A stretch of DNA of 64,000 bases, from positions 62,001-126,000 of the forward strand of contig NZ_JXQQ01000010.1 in the NCBI RefSeq assembly GCF_000834655.1, in the 5' to 3' direction. Under the pieces are notes generated by a model. It was not told where the DNA came from. It was given only the letters and a program-made list of their open reading frames with translations, and made no database searches. This DNA comes from Variovorax paradoxus (lineage in GTDB: Bacteria; Pseudomonadota; Gammaproteobacteria; Burkholderiales; Burkholderiaceae_C). Shown piece after piece: positions 1 through 8,622 of this stretch; positions within the stretch are counted from its first letter, which is position 1; the number at the start of each line of letters is the position of its first letter. A program made the position numbers and the translations under genes.

Positions 1-2
1 AT

Positions 3-632
3 GAGGACGCGCGCTGGATCGGCAAGTTCAACTGGGCGGACAGCGACAGCACGAGCGGCAGTCTGGCTGCGGCCAAGTACACCGAAGCCATGCTCGGCTA
101 CGGACTGCGCCCGACGATGGACGACCGATTGAACCTGCTGTTCAAGTACACGTACCTCTACGACCTGTCGTCTCCGGGCCAGGTGGTGTCGGCGGGCGGA
201 CTCGATTCGAATCTGGGCGCGGTCTCCACCACGGGCATCGACTACCAGCAGCGCAGCCACGTGTTCGCCATCGATGCAACCTGGGACGTCAACGAACGCT
301 GGACGGTGGGAGGCAAGTACGCGTGGCGCCGCGGCGAACTGCGTGCGAGTCGCGATAATTCCTCGCCTTGGTTCAAGAGCTCCGCGGAACTTGCGGTGCT
401 GCGCATCGACTGGAAGCTCGTGCGCAATTGGGACTGGATGGTCGAATGGCGCACGCTGCGCGCAAAGGAACTCAAGGACCGCAAGAGTGGCTTCCTCACG
501 GCTGCCTATTACCATGTGAACGAGAACCTCAAGGTCGGCGTGGGCTACAACTTCACCGACTACTCGGACAACCTCACGGACATGAGCTACCGCAGCAAGG
601 GCTGGTTCCTGAACGTGCTCGGCAAGTTCTGA
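3..632 (+). CDS. C-terminal part of an outer-membrane beta-barrel protein (5' truncated by window edge)
   Basis: The reading frame is open from base 3, so only the last 209 residues are present and the true start lies outside the window. The chain alternates polar and aromatic residues in short strands separated by turns (for example the stretches around WTVGGKYAWR and LKVGVGYNFTDYSD), and it ends in a terminal phenylalanine, the usual C-terminal signature for BamA-dependent barrel insertion. It is probably the translocator or barrel end of a larger surface protein. The passenger or periplasmic part cannot be seen, so the exact family is not assigned. Confidence 0.7.
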   Translation, partial: EDARWIGKFNWADSDSTSGSLAAAKYTEAMLGYGLRPTMDDRLNLLFKYTYLYDLSSPGQVVSAGGLDSNLGAVSTTGIDYQQRSHVFAIDATWDVNERWTVGGKYAWRRGELRASRDNSSPWFKSSAELAVLRIDWKLVRNWDWMVEWRTLRAKELKDRKSGFLTAAYYHVNENLKVGVGYNFTDYSDNLTDMSYRSKGWFLNVLGKF

Positions 633-634
633 CC

Positions 635-967
635 ATGCATCAAGGCGTTCGTCCGGTCCCGCCCTCTGCGAGCGCACGGTTGATGCAAGAGAGCCGTGGC
701 ATCTCCTTCACCATGGCCCTGGTCGACATCGCACAGGCGCTGGCACATGCCCGGTGTGCGGGCGACCCGGGCCGCAGGTACGCGCTCTTCGAGGAATGGG
801 CGCGTGACTTCCTCTTCGATTTTGAAGCGCGTGCTGTCGCAGGCAGGAGGCCGGTCGACTCCTATGCCGAGGACCTGCGGACGTTCGCGGTGCGCCAGGC
901 CACGTCCTACGGATTCCAGCATGGCAGCCATGCGTGCGAAGCAATGCCGTCAGACGCGACCGGGTGA
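635..967 (+). CDS. Small hypothetical protein
   Basis: A 110-codon frame starts 2 bases after the stop of the barrel gene. An internal ATG at 713 would give an 84-residue product with an acidic and aromatic core (ALFEEWARDFLFDFEAR). No known domain is recognised. It reads in the same direction as the barrel gene and could be co-transcribed. High GC makes spurious frames common here, so existence and start are both uncertain. Confidence 0.35.
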   Translation: MHQGVRPVPPSASARLMQESRGISFTMALVDIAQALAHARCAGDPGRRYALFEEWARDFLFDFEARAVAGRRPVDSYAEDLRTFAVRQATSYGFQHGSHACEAMPSDATG

Positions 968-1084
968 TGCTCGGAGGGGACATACGCATCGAGCCTGCCG
1001 CGGGGACCCGGGCGGGCAAGTTGTCGTGCGGCCATCGACCCCGCGTCGGCGCGCCCCGCCGCATGCGCAACCCCTGAATTCATC

Positions 1085-1453
1085 ATGGACAACCATTTCT
1101 ACCACCGCAGCGCGCGTGCACCGGCCGAGCCGCCGGCACCGCCGGTTCAGACCACGGTCTCGGCAGCCATGGCACGGCGAGATGCGGAACTCGCAGTGGC
1201 CGTCGAGACCTTGCGCAAAGCGGTGAACGACGTGCGTCTCGAGCTGTCTGGGCTGGTCAACGCTGTCGATCCAGCCGGGGCAGGCAAGAATGCGGGCCGA
1301 CCGGCCAGGCCGACCGCCGACGAACAGGCGTCGGATCTTGCCAGGCAGATTCATGATGTCGTTGGCGAACTCGCTGCGCTTCAGGCATCCATTGCTCGCG
1401 CCACCCGCAGGGTGCGCCGCCGGGCGGCGCAGGACATCGGCGGTCCGTCCTGA
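1085..1453 (+). CDS. Small hypothetical protein, helical
   Basis: Predicted 122 residues. The N-terminus is proline-rich, followed by two amphipathic helical stretches (about residues 28-60 and 78-110) with regular leucine, valine and alanine spacing, ending in an Arg-rich tail. No family is recognised. The helical pattern suggests a small coiled-coil or nucleic-acid-associated protein, but this is inference from composition only. Confidence 0.5.
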   Translation: MDNHFYHRSARAPAEPPAPPVQTTVSAAMARRDAELAVAVETLRKAVNDVRLELSGLVNAVDPAGAGKNAGRPARPTADEQASDLARQIHDVVGELAALQASIARATRRVRRRAAQDIGGPS

Positions 1454-1757
1454 TCGGGGAGCAGGCGGCAGCCTGGCCCAAGGAAGCCCGGCATGCAGTT
1501 GCCTCGGGTGGCGAGGCGGCGGCGCAGCGAAGGCGCTGTGCGACGTACCTGCCGGGGTATTCAGGACACGAAAGCCGTGAAACACGGCGTTCTCACTTGT
1601 GCGCAGGGGCGCCCGCGCGACGGTGCTTCTGAAGCTTTCGGGTTCGACGCCGCGGGCTTTCCATGCCTTGCCTTCCTTCTCTGAAGTGCTCGCTGGGATG
1701 GAGCTCGCCCTCAGTCTCGAACCGCGTGTCCCGCCGGCGCCCACGTTGCTTCTGCAG
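1454..1757. other. Intergenic stretch without a supported gene
   Basis: Open frames exist on both strands, but none shows a recognisable domain or a convincing ribosome binding site. The stretch lies between convergent small genes. Confidence 0.5.
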
Positions 1758-2003
1758 TCAGCGCAGCGACACTTCGCTGCCGTCAGCTGCGACCATCACA
1801 CCGGGCGTACCTTCGGCCACCTCGACCGGGATGCCCATGTGCTCGTTGATGTTGGCCTTCGCCCCGCCAATGCCGTTGCGGCGGGTTCTCGCATAGCCTT
1901 CATACTGAGCGGGACTGAGGACAAATTTCTGAGGGTAGGCGTTGCGATTTGCCTTCCAGTGGTTGATGACTGCTTCGGTCATCGAGAGGTAGAGAGAAGC
2001 CAT
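1758..2003 (-). CDS. Small hypothetical protein
   Basis: Predicted 81 residues from the ATG at 2003; the frame is open further upstream, but the upstream residues are arginine-rich and unlike the rest. The body has a helical N-terminus (MASLYLSMTEAVINHW), then a segment with YEGYARTRRNGIGGAKANINEHMGIPVEV, and a short beta-like tail. No family is recognised. The amino-acid balance is that of a real soluble protein rather than a shadow frame. Confidence 0.55.
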   Translation of the reverse strand: MASLYLSMTEAVINHWKANRNAYPQKFVLSPAQYEGYARTRRNGIGGAKANINEHMGIPVEVAEGTPGVMVAADGSEVSLR

Positions 2004-2120
2004 GCTGCAAATGTTAGCGAGGCGTCTGCGCGCACGCGTGAGGTCCACGAGGCCCCACCTTGGCCGAGCGCGAATTGACTCATCGGCCTGTCTCGGTCGG
2101 TTCACTTCAGAGAACCTCGT

Positions 2121-2459
2121 TTATTGGCCCGCAAGCACGATCACAAACTCCTGATTGTCGGGATCACTCAGCGTGACTCGGGCCTTGTGGTCGGCGTGTG
2201 CATGAGCGTTTTTCCACTTGGTCACCAGCCGCAACTCTGTGCGGGCAAGGTCGTTCCCCCCCGCCTGAAGTTCCTTTTGTCGCGCGTGAAAGCAAGCCAC
2301 CAGTGCATCGGCGCTGCCGAATTGACGTTCCAGCGTGGTGAGATACAAGTGGGCCGAAAACATGAGATCACTCACGGTCGCGGGCGAGCCGGCCACGCTG
2401 GCGGAAAGCAGCTGGCCGGCTGAAGTTGTCAGGCCGTTCATTCTTTCCAGTGTCGCCAA
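2121..2459 (-). CDS. Small hypothetical protein
   Basis: Predicted 112 residues, no signal peptide and no membrane segment. It is mostly alpha-helical with one cysteine and ends in a hydrophobic strand (FVIVLAGQ). It lies 117 bases upstream of the 81-residue gene on the same strand, so the two may be co-transcribed. No family is recognised. Confidence 0.5.
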   Translation of the reverse strand: MATLERMNGLTTSAGQLLSASVAGSPATVSDLMFSAHLYLTTLERQFGSADALVACFHARQKELQAGGNDLARTELRLVTKWKNAHAHADHKARVTLSDPDNQEFVIVLAGQ

Positions 2460-2795
2460 CGCGGTCGAGCAGCCGTGTCAGACGGCGGCCTGACAGGTGA
2501 GTCGATCCCCAGCGGTCAAGGCGTCTTCTGGTGGAGGAACTCGGCCCGATCGTGTCGCGCAATGCATTCGCTGCGTGCATCGAGGGATCTCGCACCGTCG
2601 ACGCTGACATGACCACAAGGCTGCAGCACATGCGTGTCGATGAGGACCTCGTGAATGCGAACGTCGGCGCGGAGACGATCCGGCCGCTTCACCATCGATC
2701 CGATTTCCTGTTTGAGAGTTCAGGCAGGGCACCCGCCGCACCCGGAGAACTGCGGACAAGCGTTTCCGGCTACATCACAGGCAAAGCAAAAATGA
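2460..2795. other. Intergenic stretch without a supported gene
   Basis: Only overlapping arginine-rich frames on both strands are present, which are typical shadows in high-GC DNA. A leftward terminator adjoins it. Confidence 0.45.
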
Positions 2796-2824
2796 CAAAA
2801 AAAGCCCAGCGCAAGGCTGGGCTC
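2796..2824 (-). terminator. Rho-independent terminator (leftward)
   Basis: A perfect 8-bp stem, AGCCCAGC at 2803-2810 and GCTGGGCT at 2816-2823, surrounds a 5-base loop. On the minus strand it is followed by a run of seven T. It should stop transcription of the leftward small genes at 2839-3263. Confidence 0.85.
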
Positions 2825-2838
2825 AATTCAATCCGCTG

Positions 2839-3057
2839 TCACGCAGAAGGGTTCCGCCACGGAGGAGGGATGCGGCGGAACGAAGCGGATTCTTGCCCCG
2901 AGGGGTCGAAATTCTTGTCAGACAAAGTCGATCCGTTCGGGGCTGAGCCCAAATCGTTACCGCCCGAACGCTTCGCCGGCGCAACGAGGCCAGACCGTCG
3001 CGATGCGCCAAGGAGGCCCATTGCAAGGCCGTTCAGCGCGTGGGCCAGAAGCGCCAC
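2839..3057 (-). CDS. Possible small hypothetical protein
   Basis: A 72-residue frame that overlaps the end of the upstream gene (3033-3263) by 25 bases and stops 15 bases before the leftward terminator. It has a hydrophobic N-terminus (MALLAHALNGLAMGLLGA) and a polar, serine-rich tail. The position against the terminator is the main support. Competing frames exist on the same strand. Confidence 0.35.
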   Translation of the reverse strand: MALLAHALNGLAMGLLGASRRSGLVAPAKRSGGNDLGSAPNGSTLSDKNFDPSGQESASFRRIPPPWRNPSA

Positions 3058-3263
3058 CAGCGGCGTGGCGCGATTCTCGCCTCGAGGGGACGCAGATCGA
3101 GCGTGTCGTAGTTGGTAAACGGCGCACCTGCGCGCCGGCGCAACTCCGTCTCAAGCTCGTGTGCCATGCCCCGCGCGTGAATGTCGCCCGCCAAAGCTCG
3201 CCTGCGCCACTCGGTTGCCATCGCGCTCAGCGCCTCGTCGGTGAGCTCCTGCTGTGTCGTCAT
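3033..3263 (-). CDS. Small hypothetical protein
   Basis: Predicted 76 residues from the ATG at 3263; the longer frame to 3425 adds a low-complexity Arg and His-rich N-terminus that looks non-coding. The body is a charged helix (LTDEALSAMATEWRRRALAG and following) and it ends in a Trp and Arg-rich tail (RRWWRFWPTR) that could contact membrane or nucleic acid. No family is recognised. Confidence 0.55.
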   Translation of the reverse strand: MTTQQELTDEALSAMATEWRRRALAGDIHARGMAHELETELRRRAGAPFTNYDTLDLRPLEARIAPRRWWRFWPTR

Positions 3264-3555
3264 ACCCGAATTGTGCCGTCTCAGAGCGCGTAGCTCTCGC
3301 AAATGGGCTGCTTGCCCGCTCGGGGGCCGGTGGTCGGGTTGACTGCGCAAGCGGCGACCTGCGGTGTTTGGTGGACTGTCACCGCACGTGCCAGCGTGTC
3401 TGGGAAGCCTGCCGCGCAATTGCACAACAGCCCGGGCGCCTTTTTGAACTTTTGAAGGTGACAGTGAGGGTCCTTGTGTTTACCTCGGCGAGTCAGGCGT
3501 CCGACTGGAAGAAACCGACCCGAGGTCGGCGCAGCCGCGGCCGGTGCGCCTGTCG

Positions 3556-5250
3556 CTAGGGCCGCAATTTCCGTCGTTGCAGTTCCGCCACCACGGCCGT
3601 GCCCAGCGTGTCCAGGTCGAACGGTTTGGTCAACACCGACTGCGGCCCGATAAGCCGCTCCACCGCGTCCATGTCCGCGTAGCCCGTGGCCATCAGGATA
3701 GGAAGATCGCTGAACAGCTTCTGGGCGTGTGCAATCAATTCGGCGCCGTTCATGTGGGGCATGAGGTAGTCCACCAGAAGCAGGTCCGGCCGTGCCTTCT
3801 GCAGTTCGGCCAGACCGGAGGCGCCGTCAGGCGCCTGTCTGACCCGGAACCCGAGCACCTGCAGACTCTCGACCATGCTGCGGCGAACCCCGGCATCGTC
3901 TTCGACCACCAGGATTTCGGCCTGCGGTGCATCCGCCAGTGCCTGCCCGGCGGCTTTCATCGTTTGCGGCGCCGAGTCGGCCTCCGGAGCCAGCGGGAAG
4001 CGCAGTTTGATCGATGTGCCGGCGCCGACCACACTTTCCGCGATCACGCTTCCTCCCGACTGCCGAGCAAAGCCGTAGACCTGACTCAGCCCCAGCCCGG
4101 TGCCCGCATGCTGCTTGGTCGTGAAGAAGGGATCGAAGATCTTGTCCAACAGATTCTCCGGGATGCCGGTGCCGCTGTCGCGTACGGTCACTTCCACCGA
4201 GCCGAGGGGAAAGCCCTGCTCGCCTGAGGCGCTGTCTGGCGGAGCCGGAACTATCTCGGTGTGAATCTCGAGCATGCCGCCCTGCGGCATGGCGTCACGT
4301 GCATTGACCGACAGATTGAGGATGGCCATCTCCATCTGCGCCGCGTCGACGATCGCATACGCAGGCTGCGCACACAGCGCGAGCGTCAGCGTCACATGGG
4401 ATCCGACAGAGATGGAAATCAGTTCCGCCATGTTGCGAATCAAATCATTCACATCGTGCAGCCGCGGTACCAGGCTTTGCGTGCGCGCAAACGAGAGCAG
4501 TTGCCCCGTCAGCCGCGAACCGCGATCCACCGCCTGCTTGGCCCGCCGCGCATAGTCACGAACGCGATCCTCCTCGACCTTCAACCGCTCGATCAACTGC
4601 AGGTTCAGATTGACCACGTGCAGGAGGTTGTTGAAGTCATGGGCGATGCCGCCCGTCAGCCGACCAAGCGCCTCCAGCTTCTGATTCTGGACGAGGGAGT
4701 TCTCCATGCGTTCTCGTTCCAGGATTTCGCGCATCAACCGGTCATTGGCGCTGGCAAGATCGGCCGTGCGCTCGGCGATGCGCGACTCCAGCGCGCCGTT
4801 GATCTGCTCGACGCTGGCCTTGGACGCCTGAAGTTCGGCCAGGTGTTTGCGGGTGAGGTATTGGCGCTGGCGCGCACGCAAGGCGGACTGCGCGGCACTG
4901 ATCAGCGTGTCAGCATTGACCGGCCGCTCGAGCAGCACAAGGTTGCTCAGGTCCTCCAGGGCCGAGCGCGCACGCTCCGTCCGGCGCACGGTCTGCCGCG
5001 CCGCGAGCACCACGAAAGGGTAGTCGGACCAAGGGGGCTGCTGCGCCAGATGTTCGCGAAGCGCCATCACGGTCCCGTCGTCCAAGGACTCCTCGGTGAG
5101 GATTGTCGCAGCGGACTCCTTGCCGATCTCGCCGATCAGCGCGCGCGCGTCCGGGCATACGTGCGCATTGATGCGCCGGGCGGCCAAGGCATCCAGGATG
5201 AGCTGGGCGTCGCGCCCGAACGGCGCGAGAACAAGGATCCGGTTCTCCAC
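3556..5250 (-). CDS. Hybrid sensor histidine kinase with C-terminal receiver domain
   Basis: Predicted 564 residues, cytosolic. The N-terminal ~120 residues resemble a receiver fold without clear phosphorylation residues. A coiled coil follows (about 135-190), then the H-box with GRLTGGIAHDFNNLL (phospho-acceptor His204), the N-box NARDAM (Asn316), G1 DSGTGIP and G2 GTGLGL, and a C-terminal receiver with VVEDD and the phospho-acceptor in LLLVDYLMP (Asp494). The start lies 4 bases after the stop of the KaiC-like gene, so the two are co-translated and very probably work together. No separate output regulator is in sight. This H-box type is common in stand-alone hybrid kinases of proteobacteria. 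Confidence 0.93.
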   Translation of the reverse strand: MENRILVLAPFGRDAQLILDALAARRINAHVCPDARALIGEIGKESAATILTEESLDDGTVMALREHLAQQPPWSDYPFVVLAARQTVRRTERARSALEDLSNLVLLERPVNADTLISAAQSALRARQRQYLTRKHLAELQASKASVEQINGALESRIAERTADLASANDRLMREILERERMENSLVQNQKLEALGRLTGGIAHDFNNLLHVVNLNLQLIERLKVEEDRVRDYARRAKQAVDRGSRLTGQLLSFARTQSLVPRLHDVNDLIRNMAELISISVGSHVTLTLALCAQPAYAIVDAAQMEMAILNLSVNARDAMPQGGMLEIHTEIVPAPPDSASGEQGFPLGSVEVTVRDSGTGIPENLLDKIFDPFFTTKQHAGTGLGLSQVYGFARQSGGSVIAESVVGAGTSIKLRFPLAPEADSAPQTMKAAGQALADAPQAEILVVEDDAGVRRSMVESLQVLGFRVRQAPDGASGLAELQKARPDLLLVDYLMPHMNGAELIAHAQKLFSDLPILMATGYADMDAVERLIGPQSVLTKPFDLDTLGTAVVAELQRRKLRP

Positions 5251-5254
5251 CTTG

Positions 5255-6757
5255 TCAGGCCCGTTCAGCGTCGCCGAGCAGCGCAGTGCGGCCTCGGTAG
5301 CGCGGAAGCCCCGCCATCACGCCCTCGAAGTCGGTGAGTGCGTCGCCGATCTCCAGGCCGGTCGGGCCGAGGCGGAACTGGTGAATCGTCGTGGCGTGCG
5401 CGCTCGAGCGGCTCTTGACCACGGAAACGGCCTTCAGAAGCTGGCCTCTCGCCTCGAAATACCGGAACTGAAGCATCGAGTCGCTCAGATAGCTCAGATC
5501 CACATCGTTCGGCACGTCGCCCGAGAGGCCGTGCTGCGACAGCACAAGGATGGTGGTGACGCCCTGAAGATTGAGGTAGGTGAGCAGTTCGTGCATCTGC
5601 AGCATCAGGAAATTGCTGCCGGGCATGGCGATCAGGTAGGCGTTCAGCGTATCGATCACCACGGTCGTCACGCCCTCGCGCTCGACCGCATCTCGCACAC
5701 GGTGCGAAAACTGTCCCGCAGAAATCTCGGCCGGATCGATCGAGTGCACGGCCAGCTGGCCGGACGAGATGTACTCGTCGATGCCCAGAGCCAGCGCACG
5801 CGATCGGATCATCAGCGTCTTGATGCCCTCGTCGAACAGGAAGATGGCAGCCTTGCCGCCGCGCTGGACACTGGCGCGCGCACAGCACACGGCCGTCGTG
5901 GTCTTGCCGACGCCGGCCGGCCCCGCAAATAGCAGATTGGTGCCGGGCGTCAGACCGCCACCGAGCAAGCGGTCCAGGTCCGGATTGCCCGAACTCTGAG
6001 GCTCGCTCGCATGCGAGCGGCCGTGCTCGCTGGCCACCAGGCGGGTGAAGACCTGCAGCCCGCCGCGCTCGAGGCTGACGTCATGTTCGCCTTCCCGGAA
6101 CCGGACACCGCGCAGCTTGACGACCCGCAGGCGGCGCTTGTCGGAACCGTAGGTGCCTGTGTTCTGCTCGAGTTGGATCACTCCATGCGCAATGCTGTGA
6201 AGGTGCGTGCCGTCGGCCATTCGCGCCTTGTCGTCAAGCATCAGCACCGTGCACCCGTGGGCCAGGAAGAAGCGTTTGAGCGCCAGGATCTGGCGTCTAT
6301 AGCGCATCGGATCCTGCGACAGGAGGCGCAATTCGGACAGGCTGTCGAGGACGACGCGCTGGGGCTGCAGGCGCTCCACCACCGCCATGACCCCGCGGAT
6401 CGTTTCACCCAATTCGAACTCGGACGGATGGAAGACGCTCTGCTCGGCGTTCACGCTCAGGCCTTCGTCGCCGACGAGATCGAAGATCTCGATGTCCTCC
6501 AGGGTCCAGCCATGGGATTGCGCGCCTTCCCTTAGCTCTTGCGAGCTTTCCGAAAGCGTGACGTACAGACCTTTCTGGCCGAGCGCGCGGCCCTGGAGAA
6601 GAAATTGAAGCCCCAGGGTTGTCTTGCCCGCGCCGGGCGTGCCTTCGACCAGGTACAGGTGGCCCGCGGGCAGCCCGCCCGAAGTGACGTCGTCAAGGCC
6701 GGGAACGCCGGTGGATGCAAGGGTCGGTAAAAGCGGCTGATTGGATACATGCGACAT
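5255..6757 (-). CDS. KaiC-like double-domain ATPase
   Basis: Predicted 500 residues starting MSHVSNQPLL; the frame is open further upstream but those residues are low complexity. Two RecA/KaiC domains are visible. Each has a (G)xPGLDxxxxGGLxxG type entry and a Walker A: GTPGAGKT at 39-46 and GPAGVGKT at 279-286. A Walker B-like strand RVVLDSLSE lies at 134-142. The length and two-domain layout match KaiC. No kaiA or kaiB is in the window. Outside cyanobacteria such proteins are usually linked to stress or signalling, and here the partner is the adjoining hybrid kinase. It is probably not a true clock protein. Confidence 0.9.
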   Translation of the reverse strand: MSHVSNQPLLPTLASTGVPGLDDVTSGGLPAGHLYLVEGTPGAGKTTLGLQFLLQGRALGQKGLYVTLSESSQELREGAQSHGWTLEDIEIFDLVGDEGLSVNAEQSVFHPSEFELGETIRGVMAVVERLQPQRVVLDSLSELRLLSQDPMRYRRQILALKRFFLAHGCTVLMLDDKARMADGTHLHSIAHGVIQLEQNTGTYGSDKRRLRVVKLRGVRFREGEHDVSLERGGLQVFTRLVASEHGRSHASEPQSSGNPDLDRLLGGGLTPGTNLLFAGPAGVGKTTTAVCCARASVQRGGKAAIFLFDEGIKTLMIRSRALALGIDEYISSGQLAVHSIDPAEISAGQFSHRVRDAVEREGVTTVVIDTLNAYLIAMPGSNFLMLQMHELLTYLNLQGVTTILVLSQHGLSGDVPNDVDLSYLSDSMLQFRYFEARGQLLKAVSVVKSRSSAHATTIHQFRLGPTGLEIGDALTDFEGVMAGLPRYRGRTALLGDAERA

Positions 6758-7191
6758 AGAAGCTGTCCAGTCAGGAATATCGAAGAGGGAACTGCTCCTG
6801 AATCTAGCGAAATGCACAGGCGGCTCGCTGCGTTGCGCGGCGCAGCCCCATGTAGGCCCAGACGCTGTGCTTGCGTACGCGCCAGCGCGCGACGGACAGC
6901 GGCCGCGTGGGTGCGATCCGGGACCTGGCGCCAGGGAACGAGGCGCCAAAGCGCCGCGAGATCCACCGTGTGCGCGAGGTTGGCGCGGGTGTCCTGCGGC
7001 ACGAAGGGGCGCTTCTTGGTGCAGGGCGGCGGCACGATGTTGTCGTGCACGCGTCGTGCCTCATTCGACGCTTCCCGCCCTTCACTCTGATTCCTGGCAC
7101 GTGCGTTGAAAGACGGTCTCGCGCCTCGGGCAGCCCGCTCGCCGCCGCGCGTTCCCCTACGTCGGTAACAGGCCTGGAATTCTTTCGGGCA
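6758..7191. other. Intergenic stretch upstream of the KaiC-like gene
   Basis: Probably holds the promoter of the KaiC-kinase operon, but no clear -35/-10 pair was recognised. A minus-strand frame starting at 7050 reads plausibly for about 95 residues but then runs 225 bases into the KaiC-like gene, so it is not called. Confidence 0.4.
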
Positions 7192-7530
7192 TCAATGCAG
7201 GTCCATCGGACGGCTAGCGCCAGCGGACGGGTTTGAAGATGCAACCGCCTTGCCGTCGCATGCGTGCCATTCGGGCATCGCAGGGGAGGGGCGCGTTTCG
7301 TATTCCACGATCCAGTCTTGCGCCGCTTGAACATCGCGGTGTACCTGCGTGGTCGTACGCGACGGGCCCGCATACAAGAGTCGACACATCAGCACCGTGC
7401 CCCAGCAGATGTCCATGGAGACGGTCGTGCCGCCCATGTCGTCGGGGCCTGGCAGCAGACGCGTTTCCCACTGATCGCGGGCGGCCACGGCACCGAGTGC
7501 CGCCGCCCCGAAGGCGGTTTCCACTGTCAT
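7192..7530 (-). CDS. Hypothetical protein
   Basis: Predicted 112 residues. The ATG at 7530 is preceded by AAAGGGAAA as a ribosome binding site. A short alanine-rich hydrophobic start is followed by a mixed body with two cysteines (MDICWGTVLMCRLLY) and a polar tail. No family is recognised. Confidence 0.5.
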   Translation of the reverse strand: MTVETAFGAAALGAVAARDQWETRLLPGPDDMGGTTVSMDICWGTVLMCRLLYAGPSRTTTQVHRDVQAAQDWIVEYETRPSPAMPEWHACDGKAVASSNPSAGASRPMDLH

Positions 7531-7717
7531 TTAAATTTCCCTTTCCATGTCGGGATGGAATCGAGGGAAGGTGCAGGCGCCCACATGACGGGAGAAAGGG
7601 CGGGCCTGTTCGGGCAGAGCCGAAGACGACGCGCGCATTCTCTCGCCGGCTCAGGCGCGAAGGCGTGTGCAAGGCAGCATCGCGCTGTCTTTGCCTCGTA
7701 TGCGGTTCGGAATGCGC

Positions 7718-8084
7718 CTACTTCGGCAGGAGCACCTTGTCGACGACATGTATGACGCCGTTGGACTGCGCGACATTCGCGGTGGTCACGGTCGCGCTGC
7801 CGCCGTTCTCGCCGGTGATCGTGACCTTGCCGCCGCTGGACTTGGCGGTCAACGTTCTGCCGGACGCAGTCTTGAGCGCAGCCTCGCCCCTGCCTTCCGA
7901 GATCTGTTTGTCAACGCGGCGACCAGCGTCGAGTGGTCCTTGGAATTCACGGCCTTGTCGATGATGTCCTTCATCGGGTACATCGGTGCGCTCCCACGGT
8001 GACCTGCGCGGCCGCGGCGAAAGCCGCGCCGGCCAGGGCGCCCGCGCCCGTTGTCAGTGCGAAGCGCTTGAATATGCTGTGCAT
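7718..8084 (-). pseudogene. Decayed fasciclin (FAS1) domain protein
   Basis: Three pieces of one FAS1 protein lie in order but in different frames. From 8084 a signal peptide reads MHSIFKRFALTTGAGALAG. A shift of one base leads to the segment MYPMKDIIDKAVNSKDHSTL, and a second shift at about 7910 leads to VDKQISEG and on to the classical FAS1 end NGVIHVVDKVLLPK. In intact relatives about 50-60 residues with the motif FAPTNAAF separate the second and third pieces; these are absent, so a deletion as well as a frameshift occurred. Such proteins are exported and of uncertain adhesive or stress function. Confidence 0.85.
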
Positions 8085-8307
8085 GTGAAAAGTCTCCGTG
8101 GGTTACGTCCGCCACACAGGCGGGCCGACTGAGATTTGTACGCACAAGATTCGAGGATGGATCATGGCAGAGGCGATTCACTCGAAAACCTGTGCTGTCA
8201 ATTCGCCCTGATGCATGCGTGCAACGTACGGGTTTCACCGTAGGAGGTGTGCAATCCAAGTTGCGGTAGCTTGCGTAGGAACGCCCACAAACTCATGTTT
8301 CACTGCC

Positions 8308-8622
8308 ATGGAAAACTTTCGGAAAGAGTTTCGCCTGAGCCGCAGTTTCGCGGTGGTCGATTCCGATGGCGCAAGGAGCTGCGTTCAGGAATATGTGATG
8401 CATCTTGTCCCGTCGCATGCGGCGCAATCCAATCGCTCCATGCTCGGCGGCGTGGTGTATCGATTGGCCGATGGCACGGCCGTGCGTCGCACGCAGCCCA
8501 ACCGCTTCAAGACGGCCGACGGCGACCGTGAGTTCTCGGTGACCGGCGAGCATGGACAGTATCTGGCTGCTATGGCGGCCGGCACGGAATGCGGGGCCCT
8601 CGCGCGCTTCGATCTGAATTAG
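8308..8622 (+). CDS. Hypothetical protein
   Basis: Predicted 104 residues from the ATG at 8308; the frame is open to 8215, but the extra N-terminal part is less protein-like. The product is a soluble mixed alpha/beta protein with strand-like stretches (VVYRLADGTAVRRT, REFSVTG). No family is recognised. It stands alone between the decayed fasciclin gene and a gene-poor stretch. Confidence 0.5.
   Translation: MENFRKEFRLSRSFAVVDSDGARSCVQEYVMHLVPSHAAQSNRSMLGGVVYRLADGTAVRRTQPNRFKTADGDREFSVTGEHGQYLAAMAAGTECGALARFDLN

Noticed and set aside
6532..7050. Minus-strand frame beginning with a plausible 95-residue stretch upstream of the KaiC-like gene
   Set aside because: It overlaps the KaiC-like gene by 225 bases in another frame and loses protein character there. 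It could be a decayed gene but is not supported.
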